A stretch of DNA of 37,292 nt from an uncultured Lachnospiraceae bacterium (GCA_902796425.1 CADBPC010000117.1:1-37292), one strand, 5' to 3'; positions 16,869 through 24,823 are shown, counted from the stretch's first letter. Numbers and translations are program-made. Notes: generated from the letters alone by a model not told the origin.

Positions 16869-18357
16869 AGACTGAGCCAGCGGATCCGGCGCTTACCGCG
16901 AGTGAGAGTGTCTCCATCATCTTTGCGATATCGATCGGCTTGGAGATGTGTCCGTTCATGCCTGCCGCCTTCGCGTTCATGATATCCTCCCGGAAGGCAT
17001 TGGCGGTCATGGCTACAATCGGGGTCCCGGCCTTTTCGGGATCCGGCAGCGCACGGATCTTTCCTGCTGCTTCATAGCCGTCCATGACAGGCATCTGGAT
17101 ATCCATCAGGATGACATCGTATTTTTCACCTTCTTCGACCTTCTCCACGGCGATTTTCCCGTTCTGGGCCGTGTCGACCTCGAACCCCGCCTGCAGAAGG
17201 ATTTCCGAGGCGATCTCGGTATTGACCGGGTTGTCCTCCACAAGAAGGACTCTTAAGCCGCCGGGAACTGTTGAGATTGTCTTCTTCCCGCATCCCGCAA
17301 AGGTCCCGTCCTGCTCCTTACAGGCAGGGAAAGAAATGCTGAGCGTAAATTCGCTCCCCTCCCCCTTCTTCGTCTTTACGCCGATGGTCCCGCCCATCAG
17401 GTCGGCGAGGTTCTTTGCAATGGACATCCCAAGGCCCGTCCCCTGGACCCTGCTGACGGTCGAGGTTCTCTCTCTTTCAAAGGGGGTAAACAGGTTCCTT
17501 ACGAATTCCTCGCTCATGCCGATCCCGTTGTCCCTGACCGTAAAGACATAAGAGACCTCATCTTCGGATGCGCTCTCTTCCTTCATGCCAAAGAAGACGC
17601 TGCCTCCCTCCGGCGTGTATTTATAGGCGTTGCTGATGAAATTCATGAGAATCCTTGAGAGACGGTTCCTGTCGCAAAGGACCTGCCTTCTTTCGACGCC
17701 CTCACGGGATCTTTCGAAGGTGATTTTCTTGCCCTGCATCTGAACGGCGAACAGCTCACTGACATGGTCAAACAGGCAGGTGAGTTCCACCGGCTCCGGA
17801 TTGAGCCTGATGTTGCCGGAGTCGATCCTGCTCATCTCGAGGACATCGTCGATGATCGCGATGATCTCCTTCCCCGAGTTTTCGATTTTTTCAATATAGT
17901 CCCCTCTCTCCTTTTCGGTCAGGCCTTCCCTTTTTGCCAGGGCGGTATAGCCCAGCACCGCATTGATCGGCGTTCGGATATCGTGGGACATGTTCGAAAG
18001 GAAAACCGTCTTTGCCCTGCCGGCCTTTCTCTCCGCTTCCAGCTCCGCCTCGAGGTGCTCGTGCTCGCGGATCTGTTCTGCGATCGCCTGCATCATCCAG
18101 ATAACAATCGCGACGAAGATACTGCCGCCGAGGAAAATCCCGGCGACAACCATGTCCGGCTTTCCGAACAGCGCAACCGTAAGATACCCCGCAAGGAACA
18201 GCACCAGCAGGACGACCGGAATATGAAGTGCCTTTTCCTGTCTCTGCCAGCTGCCGCTCTGCCGGATATATCCGGAAAAACGGTTATATCTGTAAATATT
18301 TGACACCATAAGGGCGCTGCCCAGATAAATCAGCACGTCTGCCAGTACACTGTTCAT
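16861..18357 (-). CDS. Hybrid sensor histidine kinase / response regulator
   Basis: Three membrane helices occupy about residues 5-22, 46-63 and 68-92. A short coiled coil (about 93-116) leads to the HisKA domain with SHDIRTP and phospho-acceptor H125. The HATPase domain has NFISNAYKYTPEGG, DNGIGMS and GTGLGMSIAKN. The receiver domain starts at about 370 with VLLVEDNPVN; D419 in LMDIQMPVMDG is the phospho-acceptor and GHISKPID holds the switch lysine. There is no sizeable extracellular sensor domain and no output domain, so it may sense the membrane or a partner. The ATG at 18357 follows AGGAGGAG. It lies 73 bases after the DMT gene and overlaps the interrupted membrane-protein gene by eight bases. 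Confidence 0.93.
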   Translation of the reverse strand: MNSVLADVLIYLGSALMVSNIYRYNRFSGYIRQSGSWQRQEKALHIPVVLLVLFLAGYLTVALFGKPDMVVAGIFLGGSIFVAIVIWMMQAIAEQIREHEHLEAELEAERKAGRAKTVFLSNMSHDIRTPINAVLGYTALAKREGLTEKERGDYIEKIENSGKEIIAIIDDVLEMSRIDSGNIRLNPEPVELTCLFDHVSELFAVQMQGKKITFERSREGVERRQVLCDRNRLSRILMNFISNAYKYTPEGGSVFFGMKEESASEDEVSYVFTVRDNGIGMSEEFVRNLFTPFERERTSTVSRVQGTGLGMSIAKNLADLMGGTIGVKTKKGEGSEFTLSISFPACKEQDGTFAGCGKKTISTVPGGLRVLLVEDNPVNTEIASEILLQAGFEVDTAQNGKIAVEKVEEGEKYDVILMDIQMPVMDGYEAAGKIRALPDPEKAGTPIVAMTANAFREDIMNAKAAGMNGHISKPIDIAKMMETLSLAVSAGSAGSVYE

Positions 18358-18430
18358 TGCTCCTCCTGTCGGTCTTTGGCACCGTAAAGAGCAGTCCTTT
18401 GTAAACTGCCGGCTTATGGGGACATACTGA

Positions 18431-19288
18431 TTATATTATAGACTGTTTGAGCCCTGCTGAGTGAAGATTATAGATAAGAATCGCTCCGACCACGATAACC
18501 GCGCCGGTGAGCGCAAGTCCGGAGACGGTTTCTTTATAGAAAAGTGCCACAAGAAGAGGATTGAGGACCGGCTCCATTCCGCTGACAAGGCTCGCCGTGA
18601 CGGGAGGCGTGTTCCTGATACCTGTGGAAAACAGGATGTACGCCCCGCCGACCTGGATCACTCCAAGGGCAAGGATGGCCAAAAGGACCGGCGCGGAAAA
18701 GTCCGTCTCATATGCGCAGAGAGGGGTAAACAAAATGCCGGCCGCGAGCTGTCCGAGAAAGGAGGAGGAGATCGCGTCCGCATTCTCTCCCGCATTCATC
18801 ATGAAGACTCCCGCGTAGCAGATCCCGGAGAGGATGGCGGCGATATTTCCATTCAGGTTCCCCTGCTGCAGCCCGTCGACAAAGAAAAGCACGACGCCCG
18901 CAAGGACGACGGCGCAGGTGATAAGATCCCGCTTTTTCGGCCTGGAGCCGTACAAAACCGCCATGAAAACAATGACAAAAACCGGCGCCGTGAACTGCAG
19001 CACAATCGCGTTTGCGGCGGTGGTCAGCTTATTGGCGACGGTAAACAGGCTTGTCACCCCTATGAGCGAGACGGCGCCGGTAAACACCTGCCTGCTGAAG
19101 ACAATCCTGTGGCGGGTGATAATAAGGTAAATCCCGATAACCGCCGCGCCGATCAGGTTTCTCGCTCCGTTGATCGCAAGCGCGGACCAGGGAATCAGCT
19201 TTATAAACAGTCCTCCCGTGCTGAAGCACACGGAGGCAAGGAATACGCACAGGACCGATACCTGTCTTGTCAGTTTCTTTTCATTCAT
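18431..19288 (-). CDS. DMT-superfamily (EamA) transporter
   Basis: The 285-residue protein has ten hydrophobic helices in two EamA repeats. The first repeat includes FSTGGLFIKLIPWSALAING and the second has VTASLVSGMEPVLNPLLVAL, both typical of drug/metabolite transporters. The start overlaps the histidine kinase stop by four bases (ATGA), so it belongs to the two-component operon. Its cargo is unknown; the family includes exporters of amino acids, nucleotides and toxic metabolites. Being co-transcribed with a two-component system suggests expression in response to the signal that system detects. TATAAT-like sequences in its last codons may drive the following hybrid kinase gene. Confidence 0.92.
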   Translation of the reverse strand: MNEKKLTRQVSVLCVFLASVCFSTGGLFIKLIPWSALAINGARNLIGAAVIGIYLIITRHRIVFSRQVFTGAVSLIGVTSLFTVANKLTTAANAIVLQFTAPVFVIVFMAVLYGSRPKKRDLITCAVVLAGVVLFFVDGLQQGNLNGNIAAILSGICYAGVFMMNAGENADAISSSFLGQLAAGILFTPLCAYETDFSAPVLLAILALGVIQVGGAYILFSTGIRNTPPVTASLVSGMEPVLNPLLVALFYKETVSGLALTGAVIVVGAILIYNLHSAGLKQSII

Positions 19289-20361
19289 CGGGCTTCCTCA
19301 GCGTCCCCGTCATCTTCAGGCACGCAGATAACAAACGCCTTGGTATAGTCTTCATAAGGCTGCTCCAGGGTGAGCTTCCAGCCGTGGAGCTCGGCCGCCT
19401 TCTTCGAGATGGAAAGTCCCAGGCCGCTCCCCTTATCTCCCGTGCGCGAGGAATCCGCCTTGACAAAGGGATCAAAGAGCTTTTCGGCGTCGCCTGCAAT
19501 CGGCAGTCCCGTATCCGCCACCGCTATATACTCAACGCCTGCAAGGTGCCTGACCAGCACGGCGATTTTTGTCCCTTCCGGATTATGCCGGACCGCATTC
19601 ATGAGGAGATTGTTCAGGATCCTGCCAGCCTGCGCCTTGTCCGCCATCACCGTAAACGGCGTCTCGGGAATATCCGCGGTCAGCTCCATCCCCGCTTCCT
19701 CGGCGTCCATATAGACAGCCGCCGCTGTTTCCGCCGCAAGCTCGTTGATATCACACTTCTTCAGGGTGAGCTTATAATCCAGGCTCCCCAGCTTTGCATA
19801 GTCAAAAAGCAGATTGATCAGCTCGCCCATGCGCTCCGATTTTCTGCGGATCGCGTCCAGATACTCCTCCTGCATGGCGGGATCCTCCACCATGTGGTCG
19901 CAAAGGGCCCGCGAATAACCCGTGATCGTCATGACCGGCGTCCTGAGGTCATGCGCGAAGTCGGAAAACATCAGGTTCCGTCTCTGCTCATATTCCAGGC
20001 GCTCGGCATCCCTGATCTTCTGGAGCTCGTCAAAACGCGCCGCCGCAAGGCGCACAAAAACGATGGTACCCGCAATCAGCGGGAGCATCAGGAGAATGCC
20101 GGAGAGAATCAGAAGGAAAGCAGCCCCCGAGCGGGCAAAAATCCCCAGTATCTCTCTCTGGCCGCCGCCGAAGAAAAGGCTCCTTAATATCAGGAGAATG
20201 TCCCCTCCGCTGAGGGGCCCGGGGGATTCATACGCGGCGGCCGACGCCGCAGCAGGCAAGAGAAGCTCCCTGACCGGGATCATAAGGAGGAGCTCCGCGA
20301 GGATACAGACCCCCGCGACTGCAAGAAGCCTTGTTACCAGTTCCCTTTCCAGCTGTTTCAT
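19285..20361 (-). CDS. Sensor histidine kinase (two-component system)
   Basis: The protein has 358 residues. Two membrane helices (about 10-36 and 79-105) flank a short extracellular loop of about 40 residues, the small-loop design of intramembrane-sensing kinases. HisKA has FAHDLRTP with H137. The catalytic domain has LLMNAVRHNPEG, VADTGLPI and KGSGLGLSISKK, close to the consensus. It overlaps the response regulator gene by four bases and the DMT gene by four bases. Its partner is the OmpR-type regulator immediately upstream. A cell-envelope signal is plausible given the small sensor loop, the DUF975 membrane protein and the transporter in the same operon, but this is inference. Confidence 0.94.
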   Translation of the reverse strand: MKQLERELVTRLLAVAGVCILAELLLMIPVRELLLPAAASAAAYESPGPLSGGDILLILRSLFFGGGQREILGIFARSGAAFLLILSGILLMLPLIAGTIVFVRLAAARFDELQKIRDAERLEYEQRRNLMFSDFAHDLRTPVMTITGYSRALCDHMVEDPAMQEEYLDAIRRKSERMGELINLLFDYAKLGSLDYKLTLKKCDINELAAETAAAVYMDAEEAGMELTADIPETPFTVMADKAQAGRILNNLLMNAVRHNPEGTKIAVLVRHLAGVEYIAVADTGLPIAGDAEKLFDPFVKADSSRTGDKGSGLGLSISKKAAELHGWKLTLEQPYEDYTKAFVICVPEDDGDAEEAR

Positions 20362-21128
20362 AAGCCGCCCCCGGCGTTTTTCTTCGGCGCCGTCTCCAGC
20401 CGGTATCCGAGCCCGCGGATCGTTGTGATGTATGCGGAAGGATCCTCGTCCAGCTTTGCGCGCAGCTTGCTGATGCAGACCATGATATTATTGTCCGCGA
20501 CGATGTATTCCTCGCCCCAGCCTCTCTCAAAAATCTGCTGCTTTGTAAAGACCTTTCCCGGGTGCTCCATGAACAGCTCCATGATGCGGAACTCCGAAGA
20601 GGTCAGGTCGATTCGTTCGCCGTCCTTAAAGAGGCAGCATGCGTCCAGGTCGAGGGCAAGGTCCCTGTGCTTTAAAAGAGCATGGCCTCCGGCAGGAAGA
20701 CCTTCGTCCGTGCCGCCCTGCATGGCTCCTTCCGTCCCGCCTTCCGAGCCCTTTCCGCGCAGCGTTTCATGATAGCGCCGCAGGTTCGAACGGACCCTGG
20801 CGAGAGCCTCCAGCGGGCTGAACGGCTTTACGATATAATCATCGGCTCCGAGGTCCAGCCCCAGGATCTTTTCTGCATCCGAATCCTTTGCGGAAATAAT
20901 AATCACCGGAATTCCGCTGGTTTTCCGCAGCGCCTGGAGCACATGGAAGCCGTCTATTTCCGGCATCATAATATCAAGCAGACAGAGACTTATGTCTCTG
21001 TCTGCAAGCTTTTCGATTGTTTCTTTTCCGTCCGCCGCCTCTTCGACCTCATACCCTTCCTTTTCCAGGTACAGTCTTAACAGGCTCCGGATTTCTTTCT
21101 CGTCATCGGCGATCAGTATCTTTTCCAT
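20358..21128 (-). CDS. OmpR/PhoB-type response regulator
   Basis: The 256-residue protein has a receiver domain at 1-118 with D52 in LLDIMMPEIDG, the switch threonine replaced by Ser in IIISAKD, and K in YIVKPFSP. The winged-helix DNA-binding domain occupies the last 95 residues, with SSEFRIMELFMEHPGKVFTK and a terminal TTIRGLGYRLE. The linker is long and low in complexity, rich in Gly, Glu and Thr (about 133-152), about 20 residues more than usual. It is the second gene of the operon, 17 bases after the DUF975 gene. Direct repeats with the 11-base period preferred by this family lie upstream of the operon at 22086-22102, so autoregulation is likely. Confidence 0.95.
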   Translation of the reverse strand: MEKILIADDEKEIRSLLRLYLEKEGYEVEEAADGKETIEKLADRDISLCLLDIMMPEIDGFHVLQALRKTSGIPVIIISAKDSDAEKILGLDLGADDYIVKPFSPLEALARVRSNLRRYHETLRGKGSEGGTEGAMQGGTDEGLPAGGHALLKHRDLALDLDACCLFKDGERIDLTSSEFRIMELFMEHPGKVFTKQQIFERGWGEEYIVADNNIMVCISKLRAKLDEDPSAYITTIRGLGYRLETAPKKNAGGGL

Positions 21129-21145
21129 GACCCTTCAGCTCTTCT

Positions 21146-21976
21146 TCAGAAATTCTGTGTATATGCAGCATCCGCTGTTCCATACGCGTTCGCGGGTCCC
21201 CTGCCGGTTCCGTACTCGAGCCTCTCGTAGAGTGCCGCGCTTGTCATATGGCGATAAGGATTGACATAGAAGATTCCGACGATTCCGCTGGTTATCAGTG
21301 ACACAATCTCCCAGCCGATGAAGGAAAGATCCAGAACGAATGTGTTCCACTTCTGACCCGACATCATTTCCTTACTCTTGCGGAAGACTTCCTGTGTCGG
21401 CATATCGGGGTGCTCCGAGAGGATGTACGGGATCATGCGGTACTCGTAAGCTTTTACAATACCCGGGATGATAAGGAGAAGGTACCAGAGGAAATTATAA
21501 AGATCCTTGAAAAACATTGTCTTTACAACATATCTGTAGCCGCTGTCAAAGCAGAACCCGAGCTCTCTGATCTGCGCCTTTGTATTCAGGTTCTTTACAA
21601 AGAACCTTGTCGCGCCGACCGACAAAGGATTCAGCAGGAAGATATCCACGCAGATCGCGATTAAGGATACAGCCAGTACAATGATACCGATGATTCCCGC
21701 CACAATCCCTGCACCTGCAGCTGATGCCGCTTCATTCAGGGCATCCTTCGCGGATTCGATCTGCTGAGGAATCGATGCCACTCCGGAAACACCGGGGATC
21801 TGGGTCTCAAACTGTACATCTTCATCCGACGGTTTATATGTCCCGCCGGCTCTTCCGCCTGCGCCGCCCGTTCCCGCGAGCAGGATCACGACGATCAGGC
21901 TCACCAGTACGGTCTTCCAGTAATTTGCAAGGAATGCTGCCTTACCCTTCTGCTTCAGTTCTTTTCTTGTCCACAT
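21146..21976 (-). CDS. DUF975-family membrane protein
   Basis: The 276-residue protein starts with MWTRKELKQKGKAAFLANYW, the usual cytoplasmic start of DUF975 proteins, followed by a first helix (about 24-40). A loop of about 60 residues follows, then four to five helices between 85 and 245. The tail is soluble, with RHMTSAALYERLEYG. DUF975 proteins are common in Firmicutes and have no established function. Its position as first gene of an operon with a small-loop histidine kinase and OmpR regulator suggests a membrane-stress or envelope role, which is inference. The ATG at 21976 follows GGAGATTT. The promoter with regulator repeats is at 22049-22102. Confidence 0.9.
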   Translation of the reverse strand: MWTRKELKQKGKAAFLANYWKTVLVSLIVVILLAGTGGAGGRAGGTYKPSDEDVQFETQIPGVSGVASIPQQIESAKDALNEAASAAGAGIVAGIIGIIVLAVSLIAICVDIFLLNPLSVGATRFFVKNLNTKAQIRELGFCFDSGYRYVVKTMFFKDLYNFLWYLLLIIPGIVKAYEYRMIPYILSEHPDMPTQEVFRKSKEMMSGQKWNTFVLDLSFIGWEIVSLITSGIVGIFYVNPYRHMTSAALYERLEYGTGRGPANAYGTADAAYTQNF

Positions 21977-22048
21977 GATAAATCTCCTTCTATTATCCAG
22001 TTACCAGTTTCCTGTTACTTTTTTCTTATTTCCTTTCCGGATGACAGA

Positions 22049-22102
22049 AGGATAGCATTCCAACCTTACTCTCAGACACGAAAAACCTTAACTTAACCTT
22101 AA
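22049..22102 (-). promoter_or_regulatory. Promoter with response-regulator direct repeats
   Basis: On the minus strand TTAAGG occurs twice (22102-22097 and 22091-22086) with an 11-base period, as in CiaR- or PhoB-type boxes. A TGC-TATCCT extended -10 is at 22054-22049, with only a poor -35 (GTCTGA, 22077-22072) just below the repeats. A weak -35 with an adjacent box is the normal layout of an activator-dependent promoter. Confidence 0.6.
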
Positions 22103-22128
22103 CATTAAATAAAACAGCACCATCGGGC

Positions 22129-22209
22129 TTATTTTTTCTTATATCCCGTGACCATGGTCAGCAGAAAACATGCGACGGTAAGCCACGCGAAGACTTTATG
22201 CAGCTTCAT
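22129..22209 (-). CDS. 26-residue single-helix membrane peptide
   Basis: ATG at 22209 is preceded by GGAAGGAG about ten bases upstream, and the frame ends with TAA at 22129. The peptide begins MKLHKVFAWLTVACFL, continues through a hydrophobic helix containing LLTMVTG and ends in Tyr-Lys-Lys-Lys. It therefore has positively charged ends around one membrane helix. It starts 29 bases after the P-type ATPase stop codon on the same strand and is probably the last gene of that operon. It resembles short single-helix proteins that I recall next to similar Clostridia ATPases. A role as a small ATPase subunit or regulator, like KdpF, is speculation. No homology could be tested. Confidence 0.6.
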   Translation of the reverse strand: MKLHKVFAWLTVACFLLTMVTGYKKK

Positions 22210-22238
22210 AGTAGTTCACTCCTTCCTTTCTGTCAAAA

Positions 22239-24143
22239 TCAGGGCCGGCTGTCCTTCTCCGGCAGCAGATCGGTCATGCAGTGCAGACCGGCAAATATTG
22301 TCGATGTGTTATGCAGCAGCGCGCTTGCCGCCGGCGGCAGGATCGCAGCCACGCCCAGAAGAATCAGTGCCGAGTTAAATGTGATAATAAAACGGTAATT
22401 GCTCCGGATTCTCTCCATCAGCTTTGTGCTGATTTCCCTTAAGAAAAGAATCTGGTACAGGCTGTCCTGCGTGATTGTGATATCCGCGACCTCTCTTGCG
22501 ATGGCTGCGCCGTCGCTCACGGCAACTCCGCAGTCCGCCTCGGAAAGCGCCGGCGTGTCGTTGATACCGTCTCCCACCATGATGACCCTGCGGCCGTTTT
22601 TGTGCTCCTGCGCTATAAAGGAAGCCTTGTCCTCCGGCAGGACCTCTGCCTGATAGACATCGAGGCGGATCCTGCGCGCGATTGCGGCAGCCGTGCGCTT
22701 ATTGTCTCCTGTCAGCATGCAGACCCTGTCAATCCCCAGCCTGTGAAGCCCCGCGATCACCTGCGCGGCCTCCTCGCGAAGAGGATCAAAAATGCACAGA
22801 ACCGCAATGACCGCGCCGTCCAGCGCAAGGTACAGGCGCGAGTATTCGTCGGGAAGGCCCTTAAGCTTATCCTGTTCGCCCTCCGGGACGGTACATTTCT
22901 CATCCTCGAACACGAAGTGATAGCTGCCGATTACGGCTTTCTTTCCCGCAATCGAGCTGGAGATGCCGTGCGCCACCACATACTGGACCTTAGAGTGCAT
23001 TTCATCGTGCTCGATGCCTCTTTTTTTCGCTTCATCCACAACCGCGTTGGCGACGGAATGCGGATAGTGCTCTTCAAGGCATGCGGCAATCCTTAAAGCC
23101 TCCTCCTCGCTGAATCCGCCGAAGGTCACAATCTGCACGAGGGCAGGCCTTGCGTGGGTCAGCGTCCCCGTCTTGTCAAAGACAATCGTGTCCGCCTGCG
23201 CCGCTGCCTCCAGGGATTTCCCGCCCTTTACGGTGATGCCGCGCAGTCCCGCCTCCCGGATTGCAGAGAGTACGGAGAGCGGCATGGAGAGCTTCAGCGT
23301 GCAGGAAAAGTCCACCATGAGGAAGGACAGCGCGCGGTTGACGTTCCGCGTAAGGAGAAAGACAATGCCCGCCCCTGCAAGAGACCAGGGAACAAGCCTG
23401 TCGGCGAGATGGTACGCCGCCGTCTCTGTCTCGGACTTCAGCTTTTCTGTCTCCTCGATCATCCGCACGATCTGGTCATATTTACCCTTGCCCGCAGTCT
23501 TTGTGATCTCTACGGTCAGCTCGCCGTGCTCGACGATGGTTCCCGCGTAGACATAGCCTCCGGCGGTTTTCTCCACCGGCTCGGACTCGCCCGTCATCGT
23601 CGACTGGTTCACCGTCGCCGCGCCTTCCACAACCCTGCCGTCAAGAGGGATGATGTTCGACGTGCGGACTACAATCCGGTCGCCCTGCTTTATACTGCTG
23701 ATATCCGCAAGCACATCGGCGCCGGATGTTTTGAGCCAGACCTTGTCGACCTTCAGCGACATGGACCTGGCAAGATTGTCCACGGACTTTCTGTGTGTCC
23801 ACTCTTCAAGCAGCTCGCCGAGCCCCAGAAGGAACATGACGGAAGAAGCAGTGGAATAGTCTTTTCTCAGTATGGATGCCAGAATCGCCGAGGCATCAAG
23901 GACCGGGACTTCAACCTTTCCCGACACAAGTGTCCGGATCCCCTCCAGCAGGTACGGAATACTCTCACAGACTGTCCAGATCACCTTCAGCGGATAGGGG
24001 AAAAAGAGCTGTCTTGCCGCTTTTCCGAGAACCTTCATCACGATTCTGCGCTCATAATACCGGTTCATTTCCCGGCCGGTATTCTCGGGCACCAGCGCCC
24101 TGATTTCCCTGTCCTGATATGAAAAACCTGTCCAGCTCCTCAA
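22239..24143 (-). CDS. Heavy-metal P1B-type ATPase, main part (split from its N-terminal HMA domain)
   Basis: The frame is 634 codons from a TTG at 24143; an internal ATG at 24068 is another possible start. P-type motifs are complete: TGES in the actuator domain, phosphorylation site DKTGTLTHA near 23175, a P1B HP-type motif in EHYPHSVANA, MLTGDN and GDGINDTPALSEAD. The metal-site helix reads DFSCTLKLSMPLSV, with no CPC motif, so it is not a standard copper, zinc or cadmium pump; manganese or iron export are possible. The residues before 24068 (SYQDREIRALVPENTG) look like the linker of longer ATPases that carry an HMA-like domain. That domain lies in another frame just upstream, and a one-base slip in a T run would join them into a 700-residue protein. 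Confidence 0.9.
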   Translation of the reverse strand: MRSWTGFSYQDREIRALVPENTGREMNRYYERRIVMKVLGKAARQLFFPYPLKVIWTVCESIPYLLEGIRTLVSGKVEVPVLDASAILASILRKDYSTASSVMFLLGLGELLEEWTHRKSVDNLARSMSLKVDKVWLKTSGADVLADISSIKQGDRIVVRTSNIIPLDGRVVEGAATVNQSTMTGESEPVEKTAGGYVYAGTIVEHGELTVEITKTAGKGKYDQIVRMIEETEKLKSETETAAYHLADRLVPWSLAGAGIVFLLTRNVNRALSFLMVDFSCTLKLSMPLSVLSAIREAGLRGITVKGGKSLEAAAQADTIVFDKTGTLTHARPALVQIVTFGGFSEEEALRIAACLEEHYPHSVANAVVDEAKKRGIEHDEMHSKVQYVVAHGISSSIAGKKAVIGSYHFVFEDEKCTVPEGEQDKLKGLPDEYSRLYLALDGAVIAVLCIFDPLREEAAQVIAGLHRLGIDRVCMLTGDNKRTAAAIARRIRLDVYQAEVLPEDKASFIAQEHKNGRRVIMVGDGINDTPALSEADCGVAVSDGAAIAREVADITITQDSLYQILFLREISTKLMERIRSNYRFIITFNSALILLGVAAILPPAASALLHNTSTIFAGLHCMTDLLPEKDSRP

Positions 24144-24342
24144 GAAGCTCCATGTACGTGCTGCCGGTTCTTGTAAATATGATTACCGCATCCTGCGTGT
24201 TCTCATAGACACTGGAGTCTTTTACATACGAAAGACTGCGCAGGAAATACTCAAGCGTGTCCGCCTGCGCCATCGTCATCCGGCTGCAGGCCATGTGGAT
24301 CCTGAGCCTTGACGAGGACTCATGTACAATCCGGTATCTCAT
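24052..24342 (-). CDS. HMA-like N-terminal domain of the P-type ATPase, separate frame
   Basis: The 96-codon frame starts at ATG 24342, overlapping the DUF6110 gene by four bases. It begins MRYRIVHESSSRLRIHMACS, with the RIVHxxxxRLRIH pattern of CXXC-less HMA_2-type metal ATPase domains, and has a ferredoxin-like beta-alpha-beta pattern to about residue 72. After TYMELLEELDRF the frame diverges into Gly/Gln/Arg-rich sequence unlike the family. If one T of the five-T run (plus strand A run 24122-24126) is dropped, it continues LDRFSYQDREIRALVPENTG into the ATPase. The gene is therefore probably the 5' part of one reading frame rather than an independent protein. Confidence 0.7.
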   Translation of the reverse strand: MRYRIVHESSSRLRIHMACSRMTMAQADTLEYFLRSLSYVKDSSVYENTQDAVIIFTRTGSTYMELLEELDRFFISGQGNQGAGAREYRPGNEPVL

Positions 24343-24659
24343 TCTTCGGCCGGTGCCTCGTCCTGCGCCTTCTGCTCCGCCTCATACTCCTCGATGACAG
24401 CCCTTGCGTCGGAAAGCTTCTGCGCAACCTTCTTCTGTGCGCGCTCCTCGTTGATATCATCCGCGTCCGCGTTAATATCACCGCAGTTCTCCTTCAGCGA
24501 TGTGTATACATCCATGACGGCATCGCCACCGCGCTTTGCGGCGGCTGTCACATGCGTATAGACGCGCTTTGCGTCCTCCGACTTAAGAATCGCGATGCCC
24601 GCAGTTCCGAATACGACTCCGCCCGCAAAAATACCCAGTTTTTTCCAGTTTAGTTTCAT
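24339..24659 (-). CDS. DUF6110-like small membrane-anchored protein
   Basis: The 106-residue protein begins MKLNWKKLGIFAGGVVFGTA with one short hydrophobic segment (about 9-24). A soluble, highly charged helical tail follows, containing SEDAKRVYTHVTAAAKRGGD and a glutamate-rich C-terminus. This matches my memory of DUF6110 proteins that sit directly before HMA_2-type metal ATPases in Clostridia. The function is not known; a metal-delivery or membrane-scaffold role beside the ATPase is inference. The ATG at 24659 follows AGGAGGA, and its stop overlaps the next start (ATGA). It is first in the operon, behind a promoter with a palindrome over the likely transcription start. Confidence 0.78.
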   Translation of the reverse strand: MKLNWKKLGIFAGGVVFGTAGIAILKSEDAKRVYTHVTAAAKRGGDAVMDVYTSLKENCGDINADADDINEERAQKKVAQKLSDARAVIEEYEAEQKAQDEAPAEE

Positions 24660-24727
24660 TGCCTGTCCTCCTGAAATATCTGTTCTCTAAACTCCCGTCC
24701 GCGGCGTCCATGTACGCGCTGCCGCGG

Positions 24728-24763
24728 TTAGTTTCCTCTAAGTTAGAGGTAATTAACACTATA
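24728..24763 (-). promoter_or_regulatory. Extended -10 promoter with overlapping palindromic operator
   Basis: TGC-TATAGT forms an extended -10 (TATAGT at 24763-24758, minus strand); no good -35 is visible. Directly downstream, CCTCTAA-G-TTAGAGG (24735-24749) is a perfect seven-base palindrome with a one-base centre. Partial symmetry extends it to 24728-24756. The position over the transcription start suggests a repressor, probably metal-responsive (DtxR/MntR- or Fur-like) given the metal ATPase genes. The family is inferred. Confidence 0.62.
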
Positions 24764-24789
24764 GCACAAATTGTCTTTTGCTGCACAGT

Positions 24790-24823
24790 AAAACAGGACA
24801 CAGAGCCGGTTCTCTGTGTCCTG
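24790..24823 (-). terminator. Rho-independent terminator after the dehydratase gene
   Basis: CAGGACACAGAG and CTCTGTGTCCTG form a perfect 12-base stem with a six-base loop, followed on the minus strand by TTTTA. It lies 43 bases after the IlvD-type gene and separates the nine-gene operon from the metal ATPase operon. Confidence 0.88.

Noticed and set aside
18358-18430. Two overlapping TATAAT-like sequences between the DMT and hybrid kinase genes
   Set aside because: They could be a promoter for the kinase, but no convincing -35 at a proper distance was found.
20690-20760. Low-complexity Gly/Glu/Thr linker in the response regulator as a possible repeat expansion
   Set aside because: No exact tandem repeat is visible; linkers of this family vary in length, so it is only noted in the gene entry.
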